Part shown: positions 23,381 through 32,446 of the stretch, piece by piece
Layout: every line of letters begins with the position of its first letter
How positions within the stretch are numbered: the first letter of the stretch is position 1
Position numbers and translations under genes: made by a program
The notes under the pieces: generated by a model
What the model saw: only the letters and a program-made list of their open reading frames with translations
What the model was told of the DNA's origin: nothing
The model's database searches: none
NCBI GenBank assembly: GCA_030374765.1
Contig: JARGXX010000075.1
Coordinates: 496,001-560,000 of the forward strand
Direction: 5' to 3'
DNA: 64,000 nucleotides
From: Agarophyton chilense
Taxonomy: Eukaryota > Rhodophyta > Florideophyceae > Gracilariales > Gracilariaceae

Positions 23381-25174
23381 ATGGCAGCTCGTCATGATAA
23401 GAGCGCGTCCGACACCGGGTCTCCGGAAACCAACACACCTTCACCAAGGATCCCACGCACGCCCTCCGCATCCGATTCCAACCACAGCACACCAACAAAC
23501 ACCATGTCCAACCCCGACTGTCATAACACATCTGCGACTCCCGCGCTTGGCGGTTCCACCGGCTTCCGGTCCGCGCCCCACCCGGGGGATGTTACCAACC
23601 GAACTCCGGCCGTCAACCTCCCGTACGAAGACCGCCGTATTGGCGCCCGCTTTCGCGGACAGGCGGACCCACCGCAGTGGCCGACCTACGACGCCCTTGT
23701 GGGTGCAAATCCAAGAACTCGGCATGGCTCCGCGAGGTTGCGGTATGAGCCTTGGTTTCACCCATTGGCTGTCCGCGACGAGGATTTGATCCAATCCTAC
23801 ACCGATAATTCGGAGATGCTCCCGGGCGACCTGCCCGGCGTGGTGACCCTGTCCTGGGATTGGCGTAATCGTATCGCCATCCCGGTACACCACATACTCC
23901 GCCGACGCGGTGAATCCTCTGCGGAGGCCCAAGCCGTGCTTGTGCGGATCGCTTTTCTCAGGCACCATCGGGCGCCTTTCGAGTTCCCGATACCGCCAGA
24001 GGTCGAATTCGACGTCCACCTTTACCGCACTTGCGGGGAAATGTCGTACTGTGACCGTCTTAACGGATTGGAAACCCTCGCTTGGAGGGGCACACCGATC
24101 GCTCGGCAAGAAGCCCTTTGCTGGGCACGACCGATTCTTCGGGCAGAGTTCCGCTACCAACCGCGGCAGTCGCGCTCGAACTTCCTTCAGAACTTCATCC
24201 GCGATGAGCGGCGTTGGCGGGCCCGGACCGGGTTTTTCGTACCGTACCAGAACACGGAGATTGAGCGCATCGCGCCTGCTCACCGACGTGGTCGGTACGT
24301 CAGTCTCCCAGACTGGTGGTCCTCCTTGGAGGCGTGCTGGGGTTGCTTCGTTGAGCTGCCCCCAGTATTCACCTATGTAAGGTCGTCGTTCTTGAACGAT
24401 TCCCAGTCGGGGTGGTGGTCCGTCGTGGTAAGCGAATGGGCCGTCCGCACTGCGGCTTTTATCCTCGCTGAGGCGTACGACCAATACCGATGGTGGTACG
24501 TGCCACCGCGTGTGCGGGCTGCGATCCGTCGTTTGGACATGCACATCCCCCTCGGGGGCGAGGCGAACGAAGAAGAGATGCTGGGCCTCCTCGACTTTGT
24601 GGAGGGGGTCCAGTGGGATGAGGTCCCGCTGGGGAACTCCCAACGCATTCAACCGCGTCGCGGGTCTGGCCCCGGACTCGGGAGGAATACCGCGCTAGCG
24701 GGGGATTTCGTCTACTTCGACCCCTGGGAGTACCACGAGATCAGCCGCGAGGAAGCAGAAGCCAACCGGCATGCGCCGCGTGAAGTCCCGGCCGACCACC
24801 CGCGAGGGTATGTCGACTCGAGCGACTATTACCGCGACGATGCGGATGGTGACCCGATGGTCGACAACGAACCGGAGGATCCGGGTTACGCTCCGATGGA
24901 GGATGACGGGTCCGGCGAGGCCGGTGAGGAGTCCGTTGAATACGGTGGTGCGGCTCCATCCGGGGCTGCTGATGCCGTGCGAACGGATTCCTATCCGACT
25001 CCATCGGTGGCGGGCCCGCCCGCAACCGTCGCTGGCGCGGAGCGGGGCGCGGTCATCGCGCGCTTCCTTCGGGAGGTGGGGCTTCGCCCTTCCGAGATCT
25101 CGGGTGATGTGGCCGCCATGCAGGATGCCTTAGCCAACCGCCTGGGCGGAGGTCCACGTCGTGCGGAGGAATGA
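23381..25174 (+). CDS. E3 antisense accessory protein (aORF, 597 aa), unknown function
   Basis: An intact frame running opposite to E3 gag-pol. Its first ATG lies 48 nt inside the 3' LTR boundary. The first ~70 residues are Ser/Thr/Pro-rich and likely disordered. The middle (about 90-420) is rich in Trp, Arg and Tyr, with blocks such as P-W-F-H-P-L-A-V-R-D, R-P-I-L-R-A-E-F-R-Y, G-C-F-V-E-L-P-P and W-W-Y-V-P-P. The C-terminal third is acidic and ends in a short helical segment. The E2 counterpart has the same blocks. I see no signal peptide, membrane segment, zinc finger or enzyme motif, so an envelope function is not supported. Extra genes antisense to pol in this position are known from plant Tat-lineage Ty3/gypsy elements. 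I cannot tell whether this protein is related to them. Confidence 0.85.
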   Translation: MAARHDKSASDTGSPETNTPSPRIPRTPSASDSNHSTPTNTMSNPDCHNTSATPALGGSTGFRSAPHPGDVTNRTPAVNLPYEDRRIGARFRGQADPPQWPTYDALVGANPRTRHGSARLRYEPWFHPLAVRDEDLIQSYTDNSEMLPGDLPGVVTLSWDWRNRIAIPVHHILRRRGESSAEAQAVLVRIAFLRHHRAPFEFPIPPEVEFDVHLYRTCGEMSYCDRLNGLETLAWRGTPIARQEALCWARPILRAEFRYQPRQSRSNFLQNFIRDERRWRARTGFFVPYQNTEIERIAPAHRRGRYVSLPDWWSSLEACWGCFVELPPVFTYVRSSFLNDSQSGWWSVVVSEWAVRTAAFILAEAYDQYRWWYVPPRVRAAIRRLDMHIPLGGEANEEEMLGLLDFVEGVQWDEVPLGNSQRIQPRRGSGPGLGRNTALAGDFVYFDPWEYHEISREEAEANRHAPREVPADHPRGYVDSSDYYRDDADGDPMVDNEPEDPGYAPMEDDGSGEAGEESVEYGGAAPSGAADAVRTDSYPTPSVAGPPATVAGAERGAVIARFLREVGLRPSEISGDVAAMQDALANRLGGGPRRAEE

Positions 25175-25200
25175 CCGGAGCTTCCGGTAGAATTTAGGGC

Positions 25201-25239
25201 GGCGCCCCTAGGGCGCCCTTGCCAGTACTGAGAAATAAA
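25201..25239 (+). terminator. Possible 3' end signals of the E3 accessory gene
   Basis: A perfect 7-bp hairpin, GGCGCCC-CTA-GGGCGCC (25201-25217), is followed by AATAAA at 25234-25239, 60 nt after the accessory stop. AATAAA in this place fits a polyadenylation signal for a separate antisense transcript. Use in vivo is inference. Confidence 0.45.
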
Positions 25240-25614
25240 AGAAGAGGGTCGCCTTTCCGACGCCCTTTCCCAAGTCCACTTCTTTTTTTCCGGGGTACCG
25301 GCCTTCAACCGTGGTTCCGGCGTTGCAGGGAACCAGCCTAGCTGGGAGTTCCGTGTTTAACGGTGGGCGCTTCGCGCGCGGACCAGGTAACTGGAACGAG
25401 CACCAACGACGTTGGGATAGCGTGAGCGGTTGCTTCCTTCCCCGCGTTGGGGCATGGACGGAGATGGCGCGTGGCGCCATCAGCCATTCCATTCCGTGTT
25501 CACGGTTTATCCCTCCTGAGCGTTTACCAGCGTGGCAGGGAGTGTGGTCCCCGCAAGGCGGTGGTATCGCATTACCGCGGAGCGCGGGAGGTGCTCGATG
25601 GGCTCCGGGGTGTC

Positions 25615-28600
25615 CTACTCCGGCCCGTATCCGTACCAGCGGGTCCGGTACTGGAGCACCCCGTACCCATCGTAGCTATGTCCGACGATTCGGTCGAGGA
25701 CGTACTCCTGCACGTAAACTTGCCGGCCTTGCCGGGTGGTGGTGGCCCCAGCCTCAGCGCCGCGTGGTGCTGGGCTCGTCGTCGCCTGTTCCGGGTCACC
25801 CGGTTTGTCATTCCGCTCTGCGGTTGTTGCCGGGTTTCCGAGGCTGCCGTACCGCTTCGCGGAAGTTGCCGGCGCGGCCGGGTTGTGTTTCCGCTGGGCG
25901 GTAGGGGCTTCCCTGAAGTCCGCTCTTACCGCGAGTTTGCGGGGGTCCTTCCGTCTTGGTGACGGTTCGCCGGAGGCCTCCGCTTGATTTGCGGCATGCG
26001 GCGTTCCCATTGGTGTGCAGTTTCCGCCGTGCAGTGCGCCGCGGGCGGTGAGTGGTTCACCGTCCCGGCGGTCCGCCTCCGCGGGGTGGCTATCAGCCAA
26101 TGACCGGGATGCCGGGTGCCCATTGGTCCGATCTCCCGCCCGGGTCCCGTGACCTTGAGAACGGGTGGTCGGGCCGTCGCGGACGGTTGGCTCCGATTGT
26201 TCGGCAAGGGAGGCGGTTTTCGACTTGTCGTCGCGCCCCTTTTCCCCCATGGGGTTCGTACCGTTCTCAACGGAGTGGCTCGCTAGACCTGCTTGCGCAG
26301 CGCCCGCCGGAGTACCGGTATCGACCGAAACGCTCGGTGTACGACGGCGAATGCGCGGGGAGCCCTTAGTTGCTTCCACGCGATGCGGAGCGTTCGTAGG
26401 GTCTCGCTTCCCGGCTTCGGGTCTTCGAGCGCCTTGGTTTTCCTTGCGGGGTTGCGTGGCGGTCGGATTGACCGCCGCGTCCCGCGGGAGCGGAGGAACG
26501 TCCGGCGACGATGCTGGATGCCCGCTCGGGGGCCTTGCCCGGGGTGTCCGGTTAAACTTCCGTTGCGACGGCGATGATTCCGCGATTGAGGGGGTCCCCT
26601 CCCCCTCCTTAGACGGAGCGACGGGTGATGGTGGGCTAACCGCGTGGCGGGTATAAATACCGCTGCGCGGCGCCCGTAAGGGTAGCTGGCCGCGAGGGCC
26701 AGGTGTTTCCGGCATTGCCGGTGGTTCCGATAAAGTCGGTATATCGGAGAGACCCCGTGAGGAGTGCGGTACCACGGCGGGGCGCGGTGGCACGTTTAGC
26801 GGAGCGGCGATATCCGGGAAACTCGGTATAAACCGTCGATAGACGTTGACCAGACCTAAAAAGGATCGGAGCTCCGTTTGAGTACGGGGCTCCTTCGCCT
26901 CGCATAGGGACTTGATACGAACTTGTTCGATCATTAACCGTCCTGGACGGATGACGTGCCCGAGATACTTCACCGTGTCGGTGAAGAACTCGCACTTCCT
27001 CAACTTGAGGGTTATTCCTGCGTCTCGCAGTACGGTCATCACGTCCCGCACGTGGGTCAGGTGATCGTCCAGGTTTCTGGAAAAGACAATGATGTCGTCC
27101 AAGTAGACAAGGCACGTGCGCCACTTGAAACGCAACATCAAAATGTCTATTGCCCTTTGAAAGGTGGCCGGTGTATTGTTTAAACCAAACGGCATCCGCT
27201 TGAAGCGGTAGGAACCCGAGTGGCAAACAAACGCGGTTTTGTCTCGGTCCTCTTTTCGGACTGGGACTTGCCAATAGCCCCAGTTAGCATCCAGAGCCGT
27301 AAACAAGGTAGCGTCCCCGAGCGAGTCTATACACTCGTCCATGCGCGGAATCGGGTAGGTGTCCCTCACGGTGACGGCATTGAGGCGGCGGTAGTCAACG
27401 CAAAACCGCCACGTGCCGTCAGCCTTGAGAGCCAGCAGCACCGGTGAAGCCCAAGGAGATTGGGCGGGCTCGATGACTCCAGCACGGAGCATCTTGTCCA
27501 CCTGAAATTCTTCCTCCTCCCGAGCTTTCGGTCCCGCCTTGTAAGGGGGTTGTGCAACCGGACTTGCGTCCGGTAGCAAGTCTATCCGATGTTCGGTTGT
27601 ATTGATCTCACCCAGTGGGCCGTCCCACATTGTGGTAAACTCGCGCAGCATTCCGCGTAAGTGGTCCCGGTGTGAGACCGGTACATGACTCAGGTCCAGG
27701 TCCTCGAGGGCCTTGATCGGGTCTATCTTATCGTAGCTCGTAGGCTGTGCCCTGATGTCAGGTGTGGGAACCAACGAGGTTGGAAATGCATCCGTCTTGA
27801 CGGTTTTATCGAGCGCCAACTGCTGTGCCTCCCCGGAGGTTTCTGCACCGGATACCGGGAGACCATCCTCGGTAGAGGGAGTTATTCCGAGTACTTCGGC
27901 AGCCGTCACCTTTGTAGGGAGCATCGCGAGCGGGTGCGGCGTCACAGACCCAATGACTTGGTTCTTTGCCAGCGTCTGGGGAGCCTTTCCTAGATTGGCA
28001 ACCAACACCCTGAAAGGGGAATTCGGCGTGACTGGCACGATTCCGTTCGCAACGGTTAACTGAAATTTCTCGTACAACGAGGGCAAGGGCTGAACAACCC
28101 GAAGACCGTGTTTACGGGAATTGACTGAAACCATAACCTGGCTCTCCGGGGGTATGGTGACTGACGAGGCAACGCGTAGCTTCGTAGAATCCCGGTTCGC
28201 CGGTGTGGGTTCCTGCGCAGCAGGTAGAGGAACGTGTTTCCTCGATGCCCGCTTCAGCGGTTGACGAACAATGGGGACGGTCGATCCGTCCTCAAGTTCC
28301 ACCTGCTTAAGGCGTGGGCGGATGGCGTTGACAAACCTGTCGCAGTAGTCACATCCCAGTATAACTGGCGCGGCCAGCGAGCGGCACATAATAAAAGTTA
28401 GTTTAACCACCATCCGCCCTAGCCTGACGACCAGGTCGATCACACCAGCCGTTTTCAACGGGTTGTTATTGGCGTCCGACACGTCGGGTACCGTTTCAGA
28501 ACGGATGAGTGACCGCAATGGCGGGGGTAAAACCGATTCCACAATAAAGTTCGGCCCAGCACCTGTATCCAGGACAGTGAGATGTCTCACCATAAACTGC

Positions 28601-28803
28601 GTGTGCAGACCAAGGTCAGCGTAAACCTTGTAGTTACGCTTGGCCATTACCAAGACTCTATCCGGGATCCGGTTATTTCTAATTCGTATCCACGGTCGAC
28701 GGAAAACACCGAGGTGTTTAGAGTCCGCGTCTGCGGTGTCCTTCCTTGTCAGCATTTTCACCGGGGAGCGAGGCATCGGCGCCTCGGGCGTCGTCAGCCT
28801 CAA
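25615..28803 (-). CDS. E3 pol: protease-RT-chromodomain, RNase H and integrase deleted
   Basis: An open frame of 1062 codons in -1 relative to gag, probably entered by frameshifting at 28851-28845. D-T-G-A of the protease is at residues 79-82. The reverse transcriptase occupies about 430-640, with Y-L-D-D at 567-570. The motif-A region reads L-D-A-N-W-G-Y-W where relatives have Ser for the Trp. At about residue 670 the thumb/connection sequence D-I-A-A-P-L-N passes straight into a proline-rich linker that follows integrase in E2. The missing segment corresponds to about 1.95 kb of E2. The chromodomain (about 1029-1062) is cut by a TAG at 25615-25617. The same frame continues beyond it with D-T-P-E-P-I-E-H-L-P, so this stop is a recent mutation or a read-through codon. 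Confidence 0.88.
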   Translation of the reverse strand: MRLTTPEAPMPRSPVKMLTRKDTADADSKHLGVFRRPWIRIRNNRIPDRVLVMAKRNYKVYADLGLHTQFMVRHLTVLDTGAGPNFIVESVLPPPLRSLIRSETVPDVSDANNNPLKTAGVIDLVVRLGRMVVKLTFIMCRSLAAPVILGCDYCDRFVNAIRPRLKQVELEDGSTVPIVRQPLKRASRKHVPLPAAQEPTPANRDSTKLRVASSVTIPPESQVMVSVNSRKHGLRVVQPLPSLYEKFQLTVANGIVPVTPNSPFRVLVANLGKAPQTLAKNQVIGSVTPHPLAMLPTKVTAAEVLGITPSTEDGLPVSGAETSGEAQQLALDKTVKTDAFPTSLVPTPDIRAQPTSYDKIDPIKALEDLDLSHVPVSHRDHLRGMLREFTTMWDGPLGEINTTEHRIDLLPDASPVAQPPYKAGPKAREEEEFQVDKMLRAGVIEPAQSPWASPVLLALKADGTWRFCVDYRRLNAVTVRDTYPIPRMDECIDSLGDATLFTALDANWGYWQVPVRKEDRDKTAFVCHSGSYRFKRMPFGLNNTPATFQRAIDILMLRFKWRTCLVYLDDIIVFSRNLDDHLTHVRDVMTVLRDAGITLKLRKCEFFTDTVKYLGHVIRPGRLMIEQVRIKSLCEAKEPRTQTELRSFLGLVNVYRRFIPSFPDIAAPLNVPPRPAVVPHSSRGLSDIPTLSEPPAMPETPGPRGQLPLRAPRSGIYTRHAVSPPSPVAPSKEGEGTPSIAESSPSQRKFNRTPRARPPSGHPASSPDVPPLPRDAAVNPTATQPRKENQGARRPEAGKRDPTNAPHRVEATKGSPRIRRRTPSVSVDTGTPAGAAQAGLASHSVENGTNPMGEKGRDDKSKTASLAEQSEPTVRDGPTTRSQGHGTRAGDRTNGHPASRSLADSHPAEADRRDGEPLTARGALHGGNCTPMGTPHAANQAEASGEPSPRRKDPRKLAVRADFREAPTAQRKHNPAAPATSAKRYGSLGNPATTAERNDKPGDPEQATTSPAPRGAEAGATTTRQGRQVYVQEYVLDRIVGHSYDGYGVLQYRTRWYGYGPE

Positions 28804-28816
28804 CTCTGAGGACGCC

Positions 28817-28851
28817 TCTCCCGAAGGGGAGACTCCCTCTATTCTTTTCCC
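28817..28851 (-). promoter_or_regulatory. E3 gag-pol -1 ribosomal frameshift signal
   Basis: In the gag frame the codons read CAG GGA AAA GAA TAG. G GGA AAA (28851-28845) is a canonical X XXY YYZ slippery heptamer, two codons before the gag stop. Slipping by -1 enters the pol frame. Twelve nt downstream a perfect 6-bp hairpin follows, TCTCCC-CTTC-GGGAGA (28832-28817). The spacer is longer than the usual 5-9 nt, so a larger fold may be the real stimulator. Confidence 0.65.
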
Positions 28852-30950
28852 TGTACAGGGTCCTGATCGGGCGAAGGCCCGACTTCCTCGGCAACGAGTG
28901 CATGATTCCGTTGCACGGTAGCTACCGCAGGAGCGGGTGGAGATCCACCAGCGTGGTTTGGCGCTGGTGCGGCGCGTGCCGGCTGAGCCGGTTTGTACCG
29001 AGAATTCGGAGTGTGAGCCAATGCCTTGGGGAAGTCCGTCTTCGCGCGGAGATATGACGTGAGTGGCACGGAGCGCTTCTCCTGCGGGGAGAGGGCTTCG
29101 TAATTATCCACCACTCGCGCCATATCGCGTAGCGATAAAAGGCATTGCGGGGAAGTGTGCCCGCGCTCGTAGCACAAGTGGCACACCAACGTCACTCCCG
29201 CGTTTCGCGGTACGGCATTCCGAGCATCGGTGTATCTTCCGGGTTCCCGGTTTCCAACCCATCCAGGGCGCTGAATTCGTATCATTCCGTTCGAGTACGG
29301 CATACGGGGGGCCGGAGTGCGGCGGTCATTAAGATAAAAGACCTGCCCGTTCTCCGTGTCCCTTGCGGTTGAGTCAACCGAGCCATCCGTCGTAGACGGT
29401 AATTCCGTTGTCGGAATAGATACACCATCGTGATGGATGACATTCATATTGTCATAACCTTGTTTGGGGATGCCATCCGTCGCAAATGACGGTGAAGAAG
29501 AGTCTGACTCAAGCAGCAATGCTTTAGCGGCCTTCGACCGGGTTCCCGGATTGCGTGCACGTAGTGCATCTCCCTCTGCGCGGGCAAACTGTACGAGTTC
29601 AAGGTAGGTCACCTTCGGCTCTTGTTCCCTGTAACGGGCGACAAGAGTCTTGATGGCTGGATCCAAGCCATCAAGGAACATCGTACAGCGTTCCCCAGCG
29701 GGGTATACATTACCACAACGGTGGAAAGCCTTATTCAGGCGTACCGAGTAATCGGTCTCGAGCTCGCCGGAGCGTTGTCGAGTGTGTCGCAAAGCGGGTA
29801 TCGCCGCTTGTATCGCGGAGTTGGTTGCGTAGGAACGCAGGAGGTACTGCACGGCCTTGGGCCAGCAGGTCACACCTCCTTCGGAGGCTCGCGACGAGCC
29901 CCGGACCGACAAAAACTGATCTTCAGCGACACCCCGCAGAAAGTAGGGTAGCGCCAGGTAGGCTTGTCCTTCGTTCATTCCGAGTATATCGGCTTCCGCT
30001 ACAAAGCGGTGTAGGAAATCCAAGACCAGAATTGGATCATCCCCAGTAAACGACTGGTTACGAAGTGAAAGCTGCATCCGCTTGATGCAGTCTTTCACTT
30101 TACCCGTGTCACGCGGTATCCGACCTAAAGAGGAATCTTCTAGCCGGTAATACCGGTAAGACAGAAGTGTCCTGTACAGAGGGTTGGTGGGCTTCAAGGG
30201 TTTGAGGCCCGGATGTCGCCGACCCTTGGGGCGCGACCGGATGGCCTCGTAGGTGGCAGAGGACCGCTTTGAGCGGGAAGAGCGCCCATAACGATCCTGT
30301 GGGTCATCGCTCACCGACGAGTCGGAACTCTCCGAGTCACTCCGTTTACCGTCCGACTCAGATGATGAGTCGGATGGGTGTCCGTGCTTACCGTTAGAAT
30401 CCCGGTTCTTCCGGCTCTTCCGGTTCCGCGACTGGGTCTCTCTATGAGAGACAACCGGTCTAGCCGCGTTTGCGGGCAAGGTTAACGTCCTCTCGACCGA
30501 CTCAAGTCGGCTTCCGAGACACTCGAAGCGATTCTCCAGACCTTCTGCGAAGGAAGACGGAGCGCCAAAACACTCGAGTAGCGTATTGACGTCCGACCGC
30601 AATACGCGGATATCCTCGGCTAACTCACTTGTAGGGGGGTTAGCGAGGCTTCCTCGTAAAGAGGTGAACTCCCTCGAGAGGGTATTGTGAGAAGCCCGCA
30701 GGGAGCGGAGCTGCTCTTCCAAGCGTACAATCCGCGCTTGGTCGACCAACCGCGGAGGCGGAGAAACCACCGTTGCGACGGTCGTTAACTCGGAATCGGG
30801 CTGCGGGTCTTCAGTGCCGGTGACCGGTATCTCCCGGGAATCCGGTGTTGGAGCCAGGGCCTGTGGAACATCAGTGCCCCTGGCATCACCGCTTTGGCGG
30901 GAACGGCTGCGTGTTGCAGGACGCTCCATGCTAGGCGGTTTCCTTGGCAT
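28839..30950 (-). CDS. E3 gag polyprotein (about 703 aa)
   Basis: The open frame extends upstream into the LTR (31106), but no ATG is found until 30950, which lies inside the element. A second ATG at 30929 is also plausible. Features follow E2 gag: a Ser/Pro-rich N-terminus, a coil, a Ser/Asp/Arg-rich stretch, then the conserved capsid-like region. A complete zinc knuckle C-H-L-C-Y-E-R-G-H-T-S-P-Q-C fits CX2CX4HX4C. It ends at TAG (28839-28841), just after the slippery site. It should form the particle and bind genomic RNA. It looks functional. Confidence 0.9.
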   Translation of the reverse strand: MPRKPPSMERPATRSRSRQSGDARGTDVPQALAPTPDSREIPVTGTEDPQPDSELTTVATVVSPPPRLVDQARIVRLEEQLRSLRASHNTLSREFTSLRGSLANPPTSELAEDIRVLRSDVNTLLECFGAPSSFAEGLENRFECLGSRLESVERTLTLPANAARPVVSHRETQSRNRKSRKNRDSNGKHGHPSDSSSESDGKRSDSESSDSSVSDDPQDRYGRSSRSKRSSATYEAIRSRPKGRRHPGLKPLKPTNPLYRTLLSYRYYRLEDSSLGRIPRDTGKVKDCIKRMQLSLRNQSFTGDDPILVLDFLHRFVAEADILGMNEGQAYLALPYFLRGVAEDQFLSVRGSSRASEGGVTCWPKAVQYLLRSYATNSAIQAAIPALRHTRQRSGELETDYSVRLNKAFHRCGNVYPAGERCTMFLDGLDPAIKTLVARYREQEPKVTYLELVQFARAEGDALRARNPGTRSKAAKALLLESDSSSPSFATDGIPKQGYDNMNVIHHDGVSIPTTELPSTTDGSVDSTARDTENGQVFYLNDRRTPAPRMPYSNGMIRIQRPGWVGNREPGRYTDARNAVPRNAGVTLVCHLCYERGHTSPQCLLSLRDMARVVDNYEALSPQEKRSVPLTSYLRAKTDFPKALAHTPNSRYKPAQPARAAPAPNHAGGSPPAPAVATVQRNHALVAEEVGPSPDQDPVQGKE

Positions 30951-31054
30951 TGGCCACACCCTCTCGACGGAAGAATAGAAAGCAAACTGGTGAGACCGGA
31001 GAAAACCCGTTAAACGGAAAACCACCTCAGAGAGGACACAAGCGGTCTTGACTT

Positions 31055-31070
31055 CTAAGTCGGGAGACCA
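31055..31070 (-). other. E3 primer-binding site
   Basis: On the minus strand TGGTCTCCCGACTTAG lies 3 nt after the 5' LTR. It is identical to the E2 site. Confidence 0.83.
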
Positions 31071-31073
31071 ATT

Positions 31074-31938
31074 TGTAGGACAATGCCCCCAAGGGGGAAA
31101 ACCCACGAAGACGTCCGGATCTTCCTCTCACGAGGTAACCGGCGCGGTAGAGCCCTCCCAGGGATCGGCGCGCAATGCCGGGTGTAAGCCGGAGCCGAAC
31201 CGTCGCGACGGGCGCAGGGAGGATGAAAGAAGCCGAGAATATCCGCCGAAGAGGTGCTTGCGTATCCTCTGAGGAGGCAAAACCCACGAGAGTGGCGAGC
31301 ACGACAGGCGTCAGTGCGAGCCGCAAGAGCGGGAATTGCCCAATGAACGGGAGGAAAAGGGAAGGAAAATGGGAACGGAGGCAAGAGGGCGAGGTTGACC
31401 ACGAGTCGCAAGAGGAGACTCGGGAATAGCCGGCACTGCCGGGTGTAGCAAACCGTATACACGGGCGGAACCACGAAAGTGGGAATAGATACCCAACGCA
31501 CGAAGGCTGCTTGAACGTCCAAGGGGGTTGGGAAGCCGTGCACCACGGGAAATCCCTCCGTAAGGAGTTGTATATCCGCGCAGGCGGTTCGACCCAGAGC
31601 CAAGATCTGGAAGACCAAGATCACCCTTGTTGGGCAGACTTTACTGGACAGGCGGCCGCGAGGCCGGCGGCCTAAGTACAGTAGTCACCGTAGAATAGAA
31701 TAAATAAAGTCTATCCTAAATAGCTAAATGTCCGTCTAATAAAAGGGGCCAATCTGGCGGCCACGTGTCGCGCGGGCGCTCCGGCCACGTGTATGGCACC
31801 CGGTCCCGCCGGTGCATCACCGGCGTTCCGGCCATCGCCGTGAAAACGGATTACTCCTACTCATAACGAGGTTGCACGCCGGAGGCTCCGGAAAAAACTT
31901 AAGTCCCTAAAAACCTACCTGGAGGACGTTGCTCTTCA
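31074..31938 (-). repeat. E3 5' LTR (865 bp)
   Basis: Partner of 22469-23333. The plus strand near 31700-31745 has AATAAA-rich sequence and the minus strand has a long open frame. Both occur in the other copy as expected for an LTR. Confidence 0.97.
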
Positions 31939-32446
31939 GTTTCGGCCTTACAACCCGGAACGGGCTCTGGTTAGCAACGCCTGCGTAGGGACACGACTCT
32001 ACTTGGAGAGTGCCCACGTTTGGGTTCCGTGCAACCACCCCCTTGGGACCGCTCAGACGACCTGCGTGCACGATACCCCGTGGGGGTTCTGTTTACTTGT
32101 TGCGTGCTTTTTGTGTTTCCTTTCGAGGACAGGTTTTCGCCCCTGTATTGGGTTTTTTTGATGTTTCGCCCCTTTTCTGGTTCTCGGGTCCGGTGCCTGT
32201 TAGTGCCCGACCCTCGCCCCGTTTTTACTCTTCGCCGGATTTTCCCCATTCTTTGGGATACCCATACCCATTCCCGATCCAACGGTTTCTACCGCTCACC
32301 TCCGTCGGTACTGCCGGAATCCCCCGTGATAGTTACACCCCACACTACGAGTGGAACGGAGGGCTCTGTCTCTGAATCTGCCTCCCCCAGGGAGCAAGGC
32401 TTCGAACACCTTGAGAGCACTTCCCGTCGCCGGGTTTTGCTCCAAA
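31939..32446 (+). repeat. E2 3' LTR, right fragment
   Basis: The remaining part of the E2 3' LTR, starting with the duplicated GTTTC and matching E2's 5' LTR from about 11577 to its end. Confidence 0.95.

Larger units (their letters stand above)
22469..31938 (-). mobile_element. E3: inner Ty3/gypsy LTR retrotransposon, complete ends, integrase-less
   Basis: A 9470-bp element on the minus strand, inserted into the E2 3' LTR. The TSD GTTTC lies at 22464-22468 and 31939-31943. The two LTRs are each 865 bp, start TG and end CA, and differ at about 13 positions (1.5%), so this is the youngest insertion. Gag is intact. Pol is open through protease, reverse transcriptase and most of the chromodomain but lacks RNase H and integrase. 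On the opposite strand it carries an intact accessory gene of 597 codons. Mobilisation would need integrase supplied in trans, unless the deletion happened after insertion. Confidence 0.95.
11168..32446 (+). mobile_element. E2: middle Ty3/gypsy LTR retrotransposon, split by E3
   Basis: Inserted into the 3' LTR of E1 with TSD TACGG at 11163-11167 and 32447-32451. Its LTRs start TGTAGAG and end CCACA (left) or CCAAA (right). They are 918 bp (11168-12085) and about 917 bp (22055-22468 joined to 31944-32446). About 30 differences were counted by hand, 3-4%. It carries an intact gag, a pol broken by three TAG codons and one frameshift, a chromodomain frame, and an accessory gene on the opposite strand. 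E3 lies inside its 3' LTR. Without E3 it is about 11.8 kb. Confidence 0.93.

Noticed and set aside
23381-25174. Accessory protein as a retroviral-type envelope
   Set aside because: It has no signal peptide, no hydrophobic membrane segment and no Cys-rich pattern, and it is encoded on the opposite strand.
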